Assembly: GCA_947579665.1 (NCBI GenBank)
Contig: CANPUZ010000074.1
Location: 248,001 to 312,000, forward strand
Direction of reading: 5' to 3'
From: Sympetrum striolatum
Taxonomy: Eukaryota; Arthropoda; Insecta; Odonata; Libellulidae
DNA: 64,000 nt
The notes beneath the pieces were generated by a model. The model saw only the letters and a list, made by a program, of their open reading frames with translations, made no database searches and was not told where the DNA came from. Made by a program: the position numbers and the translations under genes. This document shows, in pieces, positions 33,268-47,481 of this stretch (position 1 is the stretch's first letter; each line of letters starts with the position of its first letter).

Positions 33268-36200
33268 TTGATTTTCCTTATTTTATCGAGTTTTGACCGA
33301 AAAAAGCAAGAAAAACGAATAATTTTAGCGAAATATCAATTTTTATCCTCTTTTTTTCCCTTAATTTTCCTTATTTTATCGATATTTGACCGAAAAAAGC
33401 AAGAAAAACGAATAACTTTAGCGAAATTTCAATTTTTTTCCTCTTTTTCTCCCTTAATTTTCCTTATTTTATCGAGATTTGACCGAAAAAAGCAAGAAAA
33501 ACGAATAATTTTTGCGAAATTTCAATTTTTTTCCTCTTTTTTTCCCTTAATTTTCCTTATTTTATCGATATTTGACCGAAAAATCAAGAAAAACGAATAA
33601 CCTTAGCGAAATTTCAATTTTTTTCCTCTTTTTTTCCCTTAATTTTCCTTATTTTATCGAGATTTGACCGAAAAAAGCAAGAAAAACGAATAATTTTTGC
33701 GAAATTTCAATTTTTTTCCTCTTTTTTTCCCTTAGTTTTCCTTAGTTTATCGAGATTTGACCGAAAAAAGCAAGAAAAACGAATAATTTTAGCGAAATTT
33801 CAATTTTCATCCTCTTTTTTTCCCTTAATTAATCAAGATTTAACCGAAAAAAGCAAGAAAACGAATAATTATAGCGAAATTTTGATTTTTTTCTTTTTTT
33901 CCCCTTAATTTTCCTTATTTTATCGAGATTTGACCGAAAAAAGCAAGAAGAACGAATAATTTTAGCGAAATTTCAATTTTTATCATCTTTTTTCCCTTGA
34001 TATACCTTATTTTATCGAGATTTGACCGAAAAAAGCAAGAAAAACGAATAATTTTTAACGAAATTTCAATTTTTATCATCTTTTTTCCCTTGATTTTCCT
34101 TATTTTATCGAGATTTGACCGATAAAAGCAAGAAAAACGAATAATTTTAGCGAAATATCAATTTTTATCCTCTTTTTTCCCCTTAATTTTCCTTATTTTA
34201 TCGAGATTTGACGGAAAAGAGCAAGAAAAACGAATAATTTTAGCGAAATTTCAATTTTTTTCATCTTTTTTTCCCTTCATTTTCCTTATTTTATCGAGAT
34301 TTGACCGAAAAAAGCAAGAAAAACGAATAAATTTATCGAAATTTCTATTTTTATCATCTTTTTTACCTTGATTTTCCTTATTTTATCGAGATTTGACCGA
34401 AAAAAGCAAGAAAAACGAATAATTTTAGCGAAATATCAATTTTCATCCTCTTTTTTTCCCTTAATTTTCCTTATTTTATCGAAATTTGACCGAAAAAAGC
34501 AAGAAAAACGAATAATTTTAGCGAAATTTCAATTTTTTTCCTCTTTTTTTCCCTTAATTTTCCTTATTTTATCGAGATTTGGCCGAAAAAAGCAAGTAAA
34601 ACGAATAATTTTAGCGAAATTTCAATTTTTTTCCTCTTTTTTCCCCTTAATTTTCCTTATTTTATCGAGATTTGACCGAAAAAAGCAAGAAAAACGAATA
34701 ATTTTATCGAAATTTCAATTTCTATCCTCTTCTTTTCCCTTAATTTTCCTTATTTTATCGAGATTTGACCAAAAAAAGGAAGAAAAACGAATAATTTTAG
34801 CGAAATTTCAATTTTCTTCCACTTTTTTTCCCTTAAATTTCATTATTTTATCGAGATTTGACCGAAAAAAGCATGAAAAACGAATAATTTTAGCAAAATA
34901 TCAATTTTTATCATCTTTTTTCCCTTGATTGTCCTTATTTTATCGAGATTTGACCGAAAAAAGCAAGAAAAACAAATAATTTTATCGAAATTTCAATTTT
35001 TATCATCTTTTTTTCCTTGATTTTCCTTATTTTATCGAGATTTGACCGATAAAAGCAAGAAAAACGAATACTTTTAGCGAAATATTGAATTTTATCCTCT
35101 TTTTTTCCCTTAATTCTCCTTATTTTATCGAGATTTGACCGAAAAAAGCAAGAAAAACGAATAATTTTATCGAAATTTCAATTTTTATCATCTTTTTTCC
35201 CTTGATTTTCCTTATTTTATCGATATTTGACCGAAAAAAGCAAGAAAAACGAATAATTTTAGCGAAATATCAATTTTTATCCTCTTTTTTTCCCTTAATT
35301 TTCCTTATTTTATCGAGATTTGACCGAAAAGAGCAAAAAAAACGAATAATTTCAGCGAAATTTCAATTTTTTTCCTCTTTTTTTCATTTAATTTTCCTTA
35401 TTTTATCGAGATTTGACCGAAAAAAGCAAGAAAAACGAATAATTTTAGCGAAATTTTAATTTTTTTCCTCTTTTTTTCCCTTAATTTTCCTTATTTTATC
35501 GAGATTTGGCCGAAAAAAGCAAGTAAAACGAATAATTTTTGCGAAATTTTAATTTTTTTCCTCTTTTTTCCCCTTAATTTTTTTATATTTTATCGAGATT
35601 TGACCGAAAAAAGCAAGAAAAACGAATAATTTTATCGAAATTTCAATTTCTATCCTCTTCTTTTCCCTTAATTTTCCTTATTTTATCGAGATTTGACCAA
35701 AAAAAGGAAGAAAAACGAATCATTTTAGCGAAATTTCAATTTTTTTCCACTTTTTATCCCTTAATTTTCCTTATTTTATCGAGATTTGACCGAAAAAAGC
35801 AAGAAAAACGAATAATTTTAGCAAAATATCAATTTTTATCATCTTTCTTCCCTTGATTTTCCTTATTTTATCGAGATTTGACCGAAAAATGCAAGAAAAA
35901 ACGAATAATTTTATCGAAATTTCAATTTTTATCATCTTTTGTCCCTCGATTTTCCTTATTTTATCGAGATTTGACCGAAAAAAGCAAGAAAAACGAATAA
36001 TTTTAGCGAAATATCAATTTTTATCCTCTTTTTTCCCTTAATTTTCCTTATTTTATCGAGATTTGACCGAAAAAAGCAAGAAAAACGAATAATTTTTTCG
36101 AAATTTCAATTTTTATCATCTTTTTTCCCTTGATTTTCCTTATTTTATCGAGATTTGACCGAAAAAAGCAAGAAAAACGAATAATTTTAGCAAAATTTCA

Positions 36201-36757
36201 ATTTTTTTCCTCTTTTTTTCCCTTAATTTTCCTTATTTTATCGAGATTTGGCCGAAAAAAGCAAGTAAAACGAATAATTTTAGCGAAATTTCAATTTTTT
36301 TCCTCATTTTTTCCCTTAATTTTCCTTATTTTATCGATATTTGACCGAAAAAAGCAAGAAAAACGAATAATTTTTGCGAAATTTCAATTTTTATCCTCTT
36401 TTTTTCCCTTAATAAATCGAGATTTAACCGAAAAGAGCAAGAAAACGAATAATTATAGCGAAATTTTGATTTTTTTCTTCATTTTTTCCCTTAATTATCC
36501 TTATTTTATCGTGATTTGACCGAAAAAAGCAAGAAAAAATAATAATTTTAGCGAAATTTCAATTTTCATCCTCTTTTTTTCCCTTAATTAATCGAGATTT
36601 AACCGAAAAAAGCAAGAAAACGAATAATTTTAGCAAGATATCAATTTTTATCCTCTTTTTTTCCCTTAATTTTCCTTATTTTATCGAGATTTGACCGAAA
36701 AAAGCAAGAAAAACGAGTAATTTTATCGAAATTTCAATTTTTATCATCTTTTTTCCC
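33268..36757 (+). repeat. satA higher-order repeat H5, copy 1 (3490 bp)
   Basis: Monomer order repeats from 36758 at an offset of about 3490. Shared marks are TTTTTCTCCCTTAA, GACCGAAAAATCAAG with CGAATAACCTTAGCG, CCCTTAGTTTTCCTTAG, AATTAATCAAG, GCAAGAAGAACG, CCCTTGATATACC, TTGACCGATAAAAGC and TTAAATTTCATTATT. The offset just left of this unit (33014 to 36411) is 3397, again one monomer different. Confidence 0.85.
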
Positions 36758-39560
36758 TTGATTTTCCTTATTTTATCGAGTTTTGACCGAAAAAAGCAAG
36801 AAAAACGAATAATTTTAGCGAAATATCAATTTTTATCCTCTTTTTTTCCCTTAATTTTCCTTATTTTATCGATATTTGACCGAAAAAAGCAAGAAAAACG
36901 AATAACTTTAGCGAAATTTCAATTTTTTTCCTCTTTTTCTCCCTTAATTTTCCTTATTTTATCGAGATTTGACCGAAAAAAGCAAGAAAAACAAATTAAT
37001 TTTTGCGAAATTTCAATTTTTTTCCTCTTTTTTTCCCTTAATTTTCCTTATTTTATCGATATTTGACCGAAAAATCAAGAAAAACGAATAACCTTAGCGA
37101 AATTTCAATTTTTTTCCTCTTTTTTTCCCTTAATTTTCCTTATTTTATCGAGATTTGACCGAAAAAAGCAAGAAAAACGAATAATTTTTGCGAAATTTCA
37201 ATTTTTTTCCTCTTTTTTTCCCTTAGTTTTCCTTAGTTTATCGAGATTTGACCGAAAAAAGCAAGAAAAACGAATAATTTTAGCGAAATTTCAATTTTCA
37301 TCCTCTTTTTTTCCCTTAATTAATCAAGATTTAACCGAAAAAAGCAAGAAAACGAATAATTATAGCGAAATTTTGATTTTTTTCTTTTTTTCCCCTTAAT
37401 TTTCCTTATTTTATCGAGATTTGACCGAAAAAAGCAAGAAGAACGAATAATTTTAGCGAAATTTCAATTTTTATCATCTTTTTTCCCTTGATATACCTTA
37501 TTTTATCGAGATTTGACCAAAAAAGCAAGAAAAACGAATAATTTTTAACGAAATTTCAATTTTTATCATCTTTTTTCCCTTGATTTTCCTTATTTTATCG
37601 AGATTTGACCGATAAAAGCAAGAAAAACGAATAATTTTAGCGAAATATCAATTTTTATCCTCTTTTTTCCCCTTAATTTTCCTTATTTTATCGAGATTTG
37701 ACGGAAAAGAGCAAGAAAAACGAATAATTTTAGCGAAATTTCAATTTTTTTCATCTTTTTTTCCCTTCATTTTCCTTATTTTATCGAGATTTGACCGAAA
37801 AAAGCAAGAAAAACGAATAAATTTATCGAAATTTCTATTTTTATCATCTTTTTTACCTTGATTTTCCTTATTTTATCGAGATTTGACCGAAAAAAGCAAG
37901 AAAAACGAATAATTTTAGCGAAATATCAATTTTCATCCTCTTTTTTTCCCTTAATTTTCCTTATTTTATCGAAATTTGACCGAAAAAAGCAAGAAAAACG
38001 AATAATTTTAGCGAAATTTCAATTTTTTTCCTCTTTTTTTCCCTTAATTTTCCTTATTTTATCGAGATTTGGCCGAAAAAAGCAAGTAAAACGAATAATT
38101 TTAGCGAAATTTCAATTTTTTTCCTCTTTTTTCCCCTTAATTTTCCTTATTTTATCGAGATTTGACCGAGAAAAGCAAGAAAAACGAATAATTTTATCGA
38201 AATTTCAATTTCTATCCTCTTCTTTTCCCTTAATTTTCCTTATTTTATCGAGATTTGACCAAAAAAAGGAAGAAAAACGAATAATTTTAGCGAAATTTCA
38301 ATTTTCTTCCACTTTTTTTCCCTTAAATTTCATTATTTTATCGAGATTTGACCGAAAAAAGCATGAAAAACGAATAATTTTAGCAAAATATCAATTTTTA
38401 TCATCTTTTTTCCCTTGATTGTGCTTATTTTATCGAGATTTGACCGAAAAAAGCAAGAAAAACAAATAATTTTATCGAAATTTCAATTTTTATCATCTTT
38501 TTTTCCTTGATTTTCCTTATTTTATCGAGATTTGACCGAAAAAAGCAAGAAAAACGAATACTTTTAGCGAAATATTGAATTTTATCCTCTTTTTTTCCCT
38601 TAATTCTCCTTATTTTATCGAGATTTGACCGAAAAAAGCAAGAAAAACGAATAATTTTAGCGAAATTTTAATTTTTTTCCTCTTTTTTTCCCTTAATTTT
38701 CCTTATTTTATCGAGATTTGGCCGAAAAAAGCAAGTAAAACGAATAATTTTTGCGAAATTTTAATTTTTTTCCTCTTTTTTCCCCTTAATTTTTTTATAT
38801 TTTATCGAGATTTGACCGAAAAAAGCAAGAAAAACGAATAATTATCTCGAAATTTCAATTTCTATCCTCTTCTTTTCCCTTAATTTTCCTTATTTTATCG
38901 AGATTTGACCAAAAAAAGGAAGAAAAACGAATCATTTTAGCGAAATTTCAATTTTTTTCCACTTTTTTTCCCTTAATTTTCCTTATTTTATCGAGATTTG
39001 ACCGAAAAAAGCAAGAAAAACGAATAATTTTAGCAAAATATCAATTTTTATCATCTTTCTTCCCTTGATTTTCCTTATTTTATCGAGATTTGACCGAAAA
39101 ATGCAAGAAAAAACGAATAATTTTATCGAAATTTCAATTTTTATCATCTTTTGTCCCTCGATTTTCCTTATTTTATCGAGATTTGACCGAAAAAAGCAAG
39201 AAAAACGAATAATTTTAGCGAAATATCAATTTTTATCCTCTTTTTTCCCTTAATTTTCCTTATTTTATCGAGATTTGACCGAAAAAAGCAAGAAAAACGA
39301 ATAATTTTTTCGAAATTTCAATTTTTATCATCTTTTTTCCCTTGATTTTCCTTATTTTATCGAGATTTGACCGAAAAAAGCAAGAAAAACGAATAATTTT
39401 AGCAAAATTTCAATTTTTTTCCTCTTTTTTTCCCTTAATTTTCCTTATTTTATCGAGATTTGGCCGAAAAAAGCAAGTAAAACGAATAATTTTAGCGAAA
39501 TTTCAATTTTTTTCCTCATTTTTTCCCTTAATTTTCCTTATTTTATCGATATTTGACCGA
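36758..39560 (+). repeat. satA higher-order repeat H5, copy 2
   Basis: Matches 33268 onward at +3490 until about 38.6 kb. The offset then becomes 3212 (35853 to 39065), so this copy lacks 278 bases, three whole monomers, relative to copy 1. Local differences such as TTGACCAAAAAAGC near 37515 and GATTGTGCTTATT near 38418 are scattered and few, implying a recent duplication. Confidence 0.85.
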
Positions 39561-39714
39561 AAAATCAAGAAAAACGAATAACTTTAGCGAAATTTCAATT
39601 TTTTTCCTCTTTTTTTCCCTTAATTTTCCTTATTTTATCGAGATTTGACCGAAAAAAGCAAGAAAAACGAATAATTTTTGCGAAATTTCAATTTTTTTCC
39701 TCTTTTTTTCCCTT

Positions 39715-41180
39715 AGTTTTCCTTAGTTTATCGAGATTTGACCGAAAAAAGCAAGAAAAACGAATAATTTTAGCGAAATTTCAATTTTCATCCTCTTTTT
39801 TTCCCTTAATTAATCGAGATTTAACCGAAAAAAGCAAGAAAACGAATAATTATAGCGAAATTTTGATTTTTTTCTTTTTTTCCCCTTAATTTTCCTTATT
39901 TTATCGAGATTTGACCGAAAAAAGCAAGAAAAACGAATAATTTTAGCGAAATTTCAATTTTTATCATCTTTTTTCCCTTGATATACCTTATTTAATCGAG
40001 ATTTGACCGAAAAAAGCAAGAAAAACGAATAATTTTTAACGAAATTTCAATTTTTATCATCTTTTTTCCCTTGATTTTCCTTATTTTATCGAGATTTGAC
40101 CGATAAAAGCAAGAAAGACGAATAATTTTAGCGAAATATCAATTTTTATCCTCTTTTTTCCCCTTAATTTTCCTTATTTTATCGAGATTTGACGGAAAAG
40201 AGCAAGAAAAACGAATAATTTTAGCGAAATTTCAATTTTTTTCATCTTTTTTTCCCTTCATTTTCCTTATTTTATCGAGATTTGACCGAAAAAAGCAAGA
40301 AAAACGAATAAATTTATCGAAATTTCTATTTTTATCATCTTTTTTACCTTGATTTTCCTTATTTTATCGAGATTTGACCGAAAAAAGCAAGAAAAACGAA
40401 TAATTTTAGCGAAATATCAATTTTTGTCATCTTTTTTCCCTTGATATACCTTATTTTATCGAGATTTGACCGAAAAAAGCAAGAAAAACGAATAATTTTA
40501 GCGAAATTTCAATTTTTTTCCTCTTTTTTTCCCTTAATTTTCCTTATTTTATCGAGATTTGGCCGAAAAAAGCAAGTAAAACGAATAATTTTTGCGAAAT
40601 TTCAATTTTTTTCCTCTTTTTTCCCCTTAATTTTCCTTATTTTATCGAGATTTGACCGAAAAAAGCAAGAAAAACGAATAATTTTATCGAAATTTCAATT
40701 TCTATCCTCTTCTTTTCCCTTAATTTTCCTTATTTTATCGAGATTTGACCAAAAAAAGGAACAAAAACGAATAATTTTAGCGAAATTTCAATTTTTTTCC
40801 ACTTTTTTTCCCTTAAATTTCATTATTTTATCGAGATTTGACCGAAAATAGCAAGAAAAACGAATAATTTTAGCAAAATATCAATTTTTATCATCTTTTT
40901 TCCCTTGATTGTCCTTATTTTATCGAGATTTGACCGAAAAAAGCAAGAAAAACAAATAATTTTATTGAAATTTCAATTTTTATCATCTTTTTTTCCTTGA
41001 TTTTCCTTATTTTATCGAGATTTGACCGAAAAAAGCAAGAAAAACGAATACTTTTAGCGAAATATTAAATTTTATCCTCTTTTTTTCCCTTAATTCTCCT
41101 TATTTTATCGAGATTTGACCGAAAAAAGCAAGAAAAACGAATAATTTTATCGAAATTTCAATTTTTATCATCTTTTTTCC
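39715..41180 (+). repeat. satA higher-order repeat H6, copy 1
   Basis: Same monomer order recurs from 44222 at an offset of 4507, including CCCTTAGTTTTCCTTAG, TTGATATACCTTATTTAATCG, GCAAGAAAGACG, TTTTTGTCATC, GGAACAAAAACG and TTGACCGAAAATAGC. It is related to part of H5 but has its own private variants. Confidence 0.82.
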
Positions 41181-42059
41181 CTTGATTTTCCTTATTTTAT
41201 CGATATTTGACCGAAAAAAGCAAGAAAAACGAATAATTTTAGCGAAATATCAATTTTTATCCTCTTTTTTTCCCTTAATTTTCCTTATTTTATCGAGATT
41301 TGACCGAAAAGAGCAAGAAAAACGAATAATTTCAGCGAAATTTCAATTTTATTCCTCTTTTTTTCATTTAATTTTCTTATTTTATCGAGATTTGACCGAA
41401 AAAAGCAAGAAAAACGAATAATTTTAGCGAAATTTTAATTTTTTTCCTCTTTTTTTCCTTATTTTATCGAGATTTGGCCGAAAAAAGCAAGCAAAACGAA
41501 TAATTTTTGCGAAATTTTAATTTTTTTCCTCTTTTTTCCCCTTAATTTTTTTATATTTTATCGAGATTTGACCGAAAAAAGCAAGAAAAACGAATAATTT
41601 TATCGAAATTTCAATTTCTATCCTCTTCTTTTCCCTTAATTTTCCTTATTTTATCGAGATTTGACCAAAAAAAGGAAGAAAAACGAATAATTTTAGCGAA
41701 ATTTCAATTTTTTTCCACTTTTTTTCCCTTAATTTTCCTTATTTTATCGAGATTTGACCGAAAAAAGCAAGAAAAACGAATAATATTAGCAAAATATCAA
41801 TTTTTATCATCTTTCTTCCCTTGATTTTCCTTATTTTATCGAGATTTGACCGAAAAATGCAAGAAAAAACGAATAATTTTATCGAAATTTCAATTTTTAT
41901 CATCTTTTGTCCCTTGATTTTCCTTATTTTATCGAGATTTGACCGAAAAAAGCAAGAAAAACGAATAATTTTAGCGAAATATCAATTTTTATCCTCTTTT
42001 TTCCCTTAATTTTTCTTATTTTATCGAGATTTGACCGAAAAAAGCAAGAAAAACGAATA

Positions 42060-43980
42060 ATTTTAGCGAAATTTTAATTTTTTTCCTCTTTTTTTCCCTT
42101 AATTTCCTTATTTTATCGAGATTTGGCCGAAAAAAGCAAGTAAAACGAATAATTTTTGCGAAATTTTAATTTTTTTCCTCTTTTTTCCCCTTAATTTTCC
42201 TTATTTTATCGAGATTTGACTGAAAAAAGCAAGAAAAACGAATAATTTTTTCGAAATTTCAATTTCTATCCTCTTCTTTTCCCTTAATTTTCCTTATTTT
42301 ATCGAGATTTTACCAAAAAAAGGAAGAAAAACGAATAATTTTAGCAAAATATCAATTTTTATCATCTTTCTTCCCTTGATTTTCCTTATTTTATCGAGAT
42401 TTGACCGAAAAAGGCAAAAAAAACGAATAATTTTATCGAAATTTCAATTTTTATCATCTTTTGTCCCTTGATTTTTCTTATTTAATCGAGATTTGACCGA
42501 AAAAAGCAAGAAAAACGAATAATTTTAGCAAGATATCAATTTTTATCCTCTTTTTTTCCCTTAATTTTCCTTATTTTATCGAGATTTGACCGAAAAAAGC
42601 AAGAAAAACGAGTAATTTTATCGAAATTTCAATTTTTATCATCTTTTTTCCCTTGATTTTCCTTATTTTATCGAGTTTTGACCGAAAAAAGCAAGAAAAA
42701 CGAATAATTTTAGCGATATATAAATTTTTATCCTCTTTTTTCCCTTAATTTTCCTTATTTTATCGATATTTGACCGAAAAAAGCAAGAAAAACGAATAAC
42801 TTTAGCGAAATTTCAATTTTCTTCCTCTTTTTTTCCTTAATTTTCCTTATTTTATCGAGATTTGACCGAAAAAAGCAAGAAAAACGAATAATTTTTGCGA
42901 AATTTCAATTTTTTTCCTTTTTTTTCCCCTTAATTTTCCTTAGTTTATCGAGATTTGACCGAAAAAAGGAAGAAAAACGAATAATTTTAGCGAAATTTCA
43001 ATTTTTATCCTCTTTTTTTTCCCTTAATTAATCGAGATTTAACCGAAAAAAGCAAGAAAACGAATAATTATAGCGAAATTTTGATTTTTTTCTTCTTTTT
43101 TTCCCTTCATTTTCCTTATTTTATCGAGATTTGACCGAAAAAAGCAAGAAAAACGAATAATTTTAGCGAAATTTCAATTTTTATCATCTTTTTTCCCTTG
43201 ATATACCTTATTTTATCGAGATTTGACCGAAAAATGCAAGAAAAACGAATAATTTTTAACGAAATTTCAATTTTTATCATCTTTTTTCCCTTGATTTTCC
43301 TTATTTTATCGAGATTTGACCGAAAAAAGCAAGAAAAACGAATAATTTTAGCGAAATATCAATTTTTATCCTCTTTTTTTCCCTTAATTTTCCTTATTTT
43401 ATCGAGATTTGACCGAAAAAAGCAAGAAAAACGAATAATTTTAGCAAAATTTCAATTTTTATCATCTTTTTTCCCTTGATTTTCCTTATTTTATCGGGAT
43501 TTGACCGAAAAAAGCAAGAAGAACGAATAATTTTAGCGAAATATCAATTTTTATCCTCTTTTTTCCCTTAATTCTCCTTATTTTATCGAGATTTGACCGA
43601 AAAAAGCAAGAAAAACGAATAATTTTAGCGAAATATCAATTTTTATTTTTTTTTTTCCCTTAATTTTCCTTATTTTATCGAGATTTGACCGAAAAGAGCA
43701 AGAAAAACGAATAATTTCAGCGAAATTTCAATTTTTTTCCTCTTTTTTTCCCTTAATTTTCCTTATTTTATCGAGATTTGACCGAAAAAAGCAAGAAAAA
43801 CGAATAATTTTAGCGAAATTTTAATTTTTTTCCTCTTTTTTTCCCTTAATTTTCCTTATTTTATCGAGATTTGGCCGAAAAAAGCAAGTAAAACGAATAA
43901 TTTTTGCGAAATTTTAATTTTTTTCCTCTTTTTTCCCCTTAATTTTTTTAATATTTTATCGATATTTGACCGAAAAAAGC
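42060..43980 (+). repeat. satA higher-order repeat H7, copy 1
   Basis: Recurs at 47482 at an offset of about 5422. Shared rare variants are GAGATTTTACCAAAAAAAGG, TTTTGTCCCTTGATTTTTCTT, CGAGTAATTTT, TTTCTTCCTC, ATCGGGATTTGACC with GCAAGAAGAACG, a long T10 run (ATTTTTATTT followed by more T) and TTTTTTTAATATTTTATCG. Confidence 0.83.
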
Positions 43981-44221
43981 AAGAAAAACGAATAATTTTA
44001 TCGAAATTTCAATTTCTATCCTCTTCTTTTCCCTTAATTTTCCTTATTTTATCGAGATTTGACCAAAAAAAGGAAGAAAAACGAATAATTTTATCGAAAT
44101 TTCAATTTCTATCCTCTTCTTTTCCCTTAATTTTCCTTATTTTATCGAGATTTGACCAAAAAAAGGAAGAAAAACGAATAATTTTAGCGAAATTTCAATT
44201 TTTTTCCACTTTTTTTCCCTT

Positions 44222-46110
44222 AGTTTTCCTTAGTTTATCGAGATTTGACCGAAAAAAGCAAGAAAAACGAATAATTTTAGCGAAATTTCAATTTTCATCC
44301 TCTTTTTTTCCCTTAATTAATCGAGATTTAACCGAAAAAAGCAAGAAAACGAATAATTATAGCGAAATTTTGATTTTTTTCTTTTTTTCCCCTTAATTTT
44401 CCTTATTTTATCGAGATTTGACCGAAAAAAGCAAGAAAAACGAATAATTTTAGCGAAATTTCAATTTTTATCATCTTTTTTCCCTTGATATACCTTATTT
44501 AATCGAGATTTGACCGAAAAAAGCAAGAAAAACGAATAATTTTTAACGAAATTTCAATTTTTATCATCTTTTTTCCCTTGATTTTCCTTATTTTATCGAG
44601 ATTTGACCGATAAAAGCAAGAAAGACGAATAATTTTAGCGAAATATCAATTTTTATCCTCTTTTTTCCCCTTAATTTTCCTTATTTTATCGAGATTTGAC
44701 GGAAAAGAGCAAGAAAAACGAATAATTTTAGCGAAATTTCAATTTTTTTCATCTTTTTTTCCCTTCATTTTCCTTATTTTATCGAGATTTGACCGAAAAA
44801 AGCAAGAAAAACGAATAAATTTATCGAAATTTCTATTTTTATCATCTTTTTTACCTTGATTTTCCTTATTTTATCGAGATTTGACCGAAAAAAGCAAGAA
44901 AAACGAATAATTTTAGCGAAATATCAATTTTTGTCATCTTTTTTCCCTTGATATACCTTATTTTATCGAGATTTGACCGAAAAAAGCAAGAAAAACGAAT
45001 AATTTTAGCGAAATTTCAATTTTTTTCCTCTTTTTTTCCCTTAATTTTCCTTATTTTATCGAGATTTGGCCGAAAAAAGCAAGTAAAACGAATAATTTTT
45101 GCGAAATTTCAATTTTTTTCCTCTTTTTTCCCCTTAATTTTCCTTATTTTATCGAGATTTGACCGAAAAAAGCAAGAAAAACGAATAATTTTATCGAAAT
45201 TTCAATTTCTATCCTCTTCTTTTCCCTTGATTTTCCTTATTTTATCGAGATTTGACCAAAAAAAGGAACAAAAACGAATAATTTTAGCGAAATTTCAATT
45301 TTTTTCCACTTTTTTTCCCTTAAATTTCATTATTTTATCGAGATTTGACCGAAAATAGCAAGAAAAACGAATAATTTTAGCAAAATATCAATTTTTATCA
45401 TCTTTTTTCCCTTGATTGTCCTTATTTTATCGAGATTTGACCGAAAAAAGCAAGAAAAACAAATAATTTTATTGAAATTTCAATTTTTATCATCTTTTTT
45501 TCCTTGATTTTCCTTATTTTATCGAGATTTGACCAAAAAAAGCAAGAAAAACGAATACTTTTAGCGAAATATTAAATTTTATCATCTTTTTTCCCTTGAT
45601 TTTCCTTATTTTATCGATATTTGACCGAAAAAAGCAAGAAAAACGAATAATTTTAGCGAAATATCAATTTTTATCCTCTTTTTTTCCCTTAATTTTCCTT
45701 ATTTTATCGAGATTTGACCGAAAAGAGCAAGAAAAACGAATAATTTCAGCGAAATTTCAATTTTATTCCTCTTTTTTTCATTTAATTTTCTTATTTTATC
45801 GAGATTTGACCGAAAAAAGCAAGAAAAACGAATAATTTTAGCGAAATTTTAATTTTTTTCCTCTTTTTTTCCTTATTTTATCGAGATTTGGCCGAAAAAA
45901 GCAAGCAAAACGAATAATTTTTGCGAAATTTTAATTTTTTTCCTCTTTTTTCCCCTTAATTTTTTTATATTTTATCGAGATTTGACCGAAAAAAGCAAGA
46001 AAAACGAATAATTTTATCGAAATTTCAATTTCTATCCTCTTCTTTTCCCTTAATTTTCCTTATTTTATCGAGATTTGACCAAAAAAAGGAAGAAAAACGA
46101 ATAATTTTAG
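44222..46110 (+). repeat. satA higher-order repeat H6, copy 2
   Basis: Copy of 39715 onward at +4507. After about 45.58 kb the offset is 4414, so one 93-base monomer is missing here. It also keeps the rare TTTTCATTTAATTTTCTTATT and GCAAGCAAAACG monomers found at 41.4-41.5 kb. Confidence 0.82.
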
Positions 46111-47481
46111 CGAAATATCACTTTTTATCCTCTTTTTTCCCTTAATTTTCCTTATTTTATCGAGATTTGACCGAAAAAAGCAAGAAAAACGAATAATTTT
46201 ATCGAAATTTCAATTTTTATCATCTTTTTTCCCTTAATTTTCCTTATTTTATCGAGATTTGACCGAAAAAAGCAAGAAAAACGAATAATTTTAGCAAAAT
46301 TTCTATTTTTTTCCTCTTTTTTTCCCTTAATTTTCCTTATTTTATCGAGATTTGGCCGAAAAAAGCAAGTAAAACGAATAATTTTAGCGAAATTTCAATT
46401 TTTTTCCTCATTTTTTCCCTTTATTTTCCTTATTTTATCGAGATTTGACCGAAAAAAGCAAGAAAAACGAATAACTTTAGCGAAATTTCAAATTTTTTCC
46501 TCTTTTTTTCCCTTAATTTTCCTTATTTTATCGAGCTTTGACCGAAAAAAGCAAGAAAAACGAATAATTTTTGCGAAATTTCAATTTTTTTCCTCTTTTT
46601 TTCTCTTAATTTTCCTTAGTTTATCGAGATTTGACCGAAAAAAGCAAGAAAAACGAATAACTTTTGCGAAATTTCAATTTTTATCCTCTTTTTTTCCCTT
46701 AATAAATCGAGATTTAACCGAAAAAAGCAAGAAAACGAATAATTATAGCGAAATTTTGATTTTTTTCTTTATTTTTTCCCTTAATTTTCCTTATTTTATC
46801 GAGATTTGACCGAAAAAAGCAAGAAAAACGAATAATTTTAGCGAAATATCAATTTTTGTCATCTTTTTTCCCTTGATATACCTTATTTTATCGAGATTTG
46901 ACCGAAAAAAGCAAGAAAAACGAATAATTTTATCGAAATTTCAATTTTTATCATCTTTTTTCCCTTGATTTTCCTTATTTTATCGAGATTTGACCGAAAA
47001 AAGCAAGAAAAACGAATAATTTTAGCGAAATATCAATTTTTATCCACTTTTTTTCCCTTAATTTTCCTTATTTTATCAAGATTTGACCGAAAAGAGCAAG
47101 AAAAACGAATAATTTTAGCGAAATTTCAATTATTTTCATCTCTTTTTCCCTTAATTTTCTTTATTTTATCGAGATTTGACCGAAAAAAGCAAGAAAAACG
47201 AATAAATTTATCGAAATTTCAATTTTTATCATCTTTTTTACCTTGATTTTCCTTATTTTATCGAGATTTGACCGAAAAAAGCAAGAAAAACGAATAATTT
47301 TAGCGAAATATCAATTTTTATCCTCTTTTTTTCCCTTAATTTTCCTTATTTTATCGAGATTTGACCGAAAAGAGCAAGAAAAACGAATAATTTCAGCGAA
47401 ATTTCAATTTTTTTCATCTTTTTTTCCCATAATTTTCCTTATTTTATCGAGATTTGACCGAAAAAAGCAAGAAAAACGAAT

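Noticed and set aside
34368..34928. Long open frame (186 codons) and its copy at 37858-38418, with a ~31-residue LSRFDRKKQEK-type period, plus about 80 similar frames across satA
   Set aside because: They are satellite translated in one of three frames: a 93-base monomer is 31 codons and happens to lack stops in that frame. The starts are TTG (in CCCTTGATTTTCC or TTTGACCG), not ATG. Frames are lost at each 92-base monomer, and there are no splice signals, promoters or conserved length.
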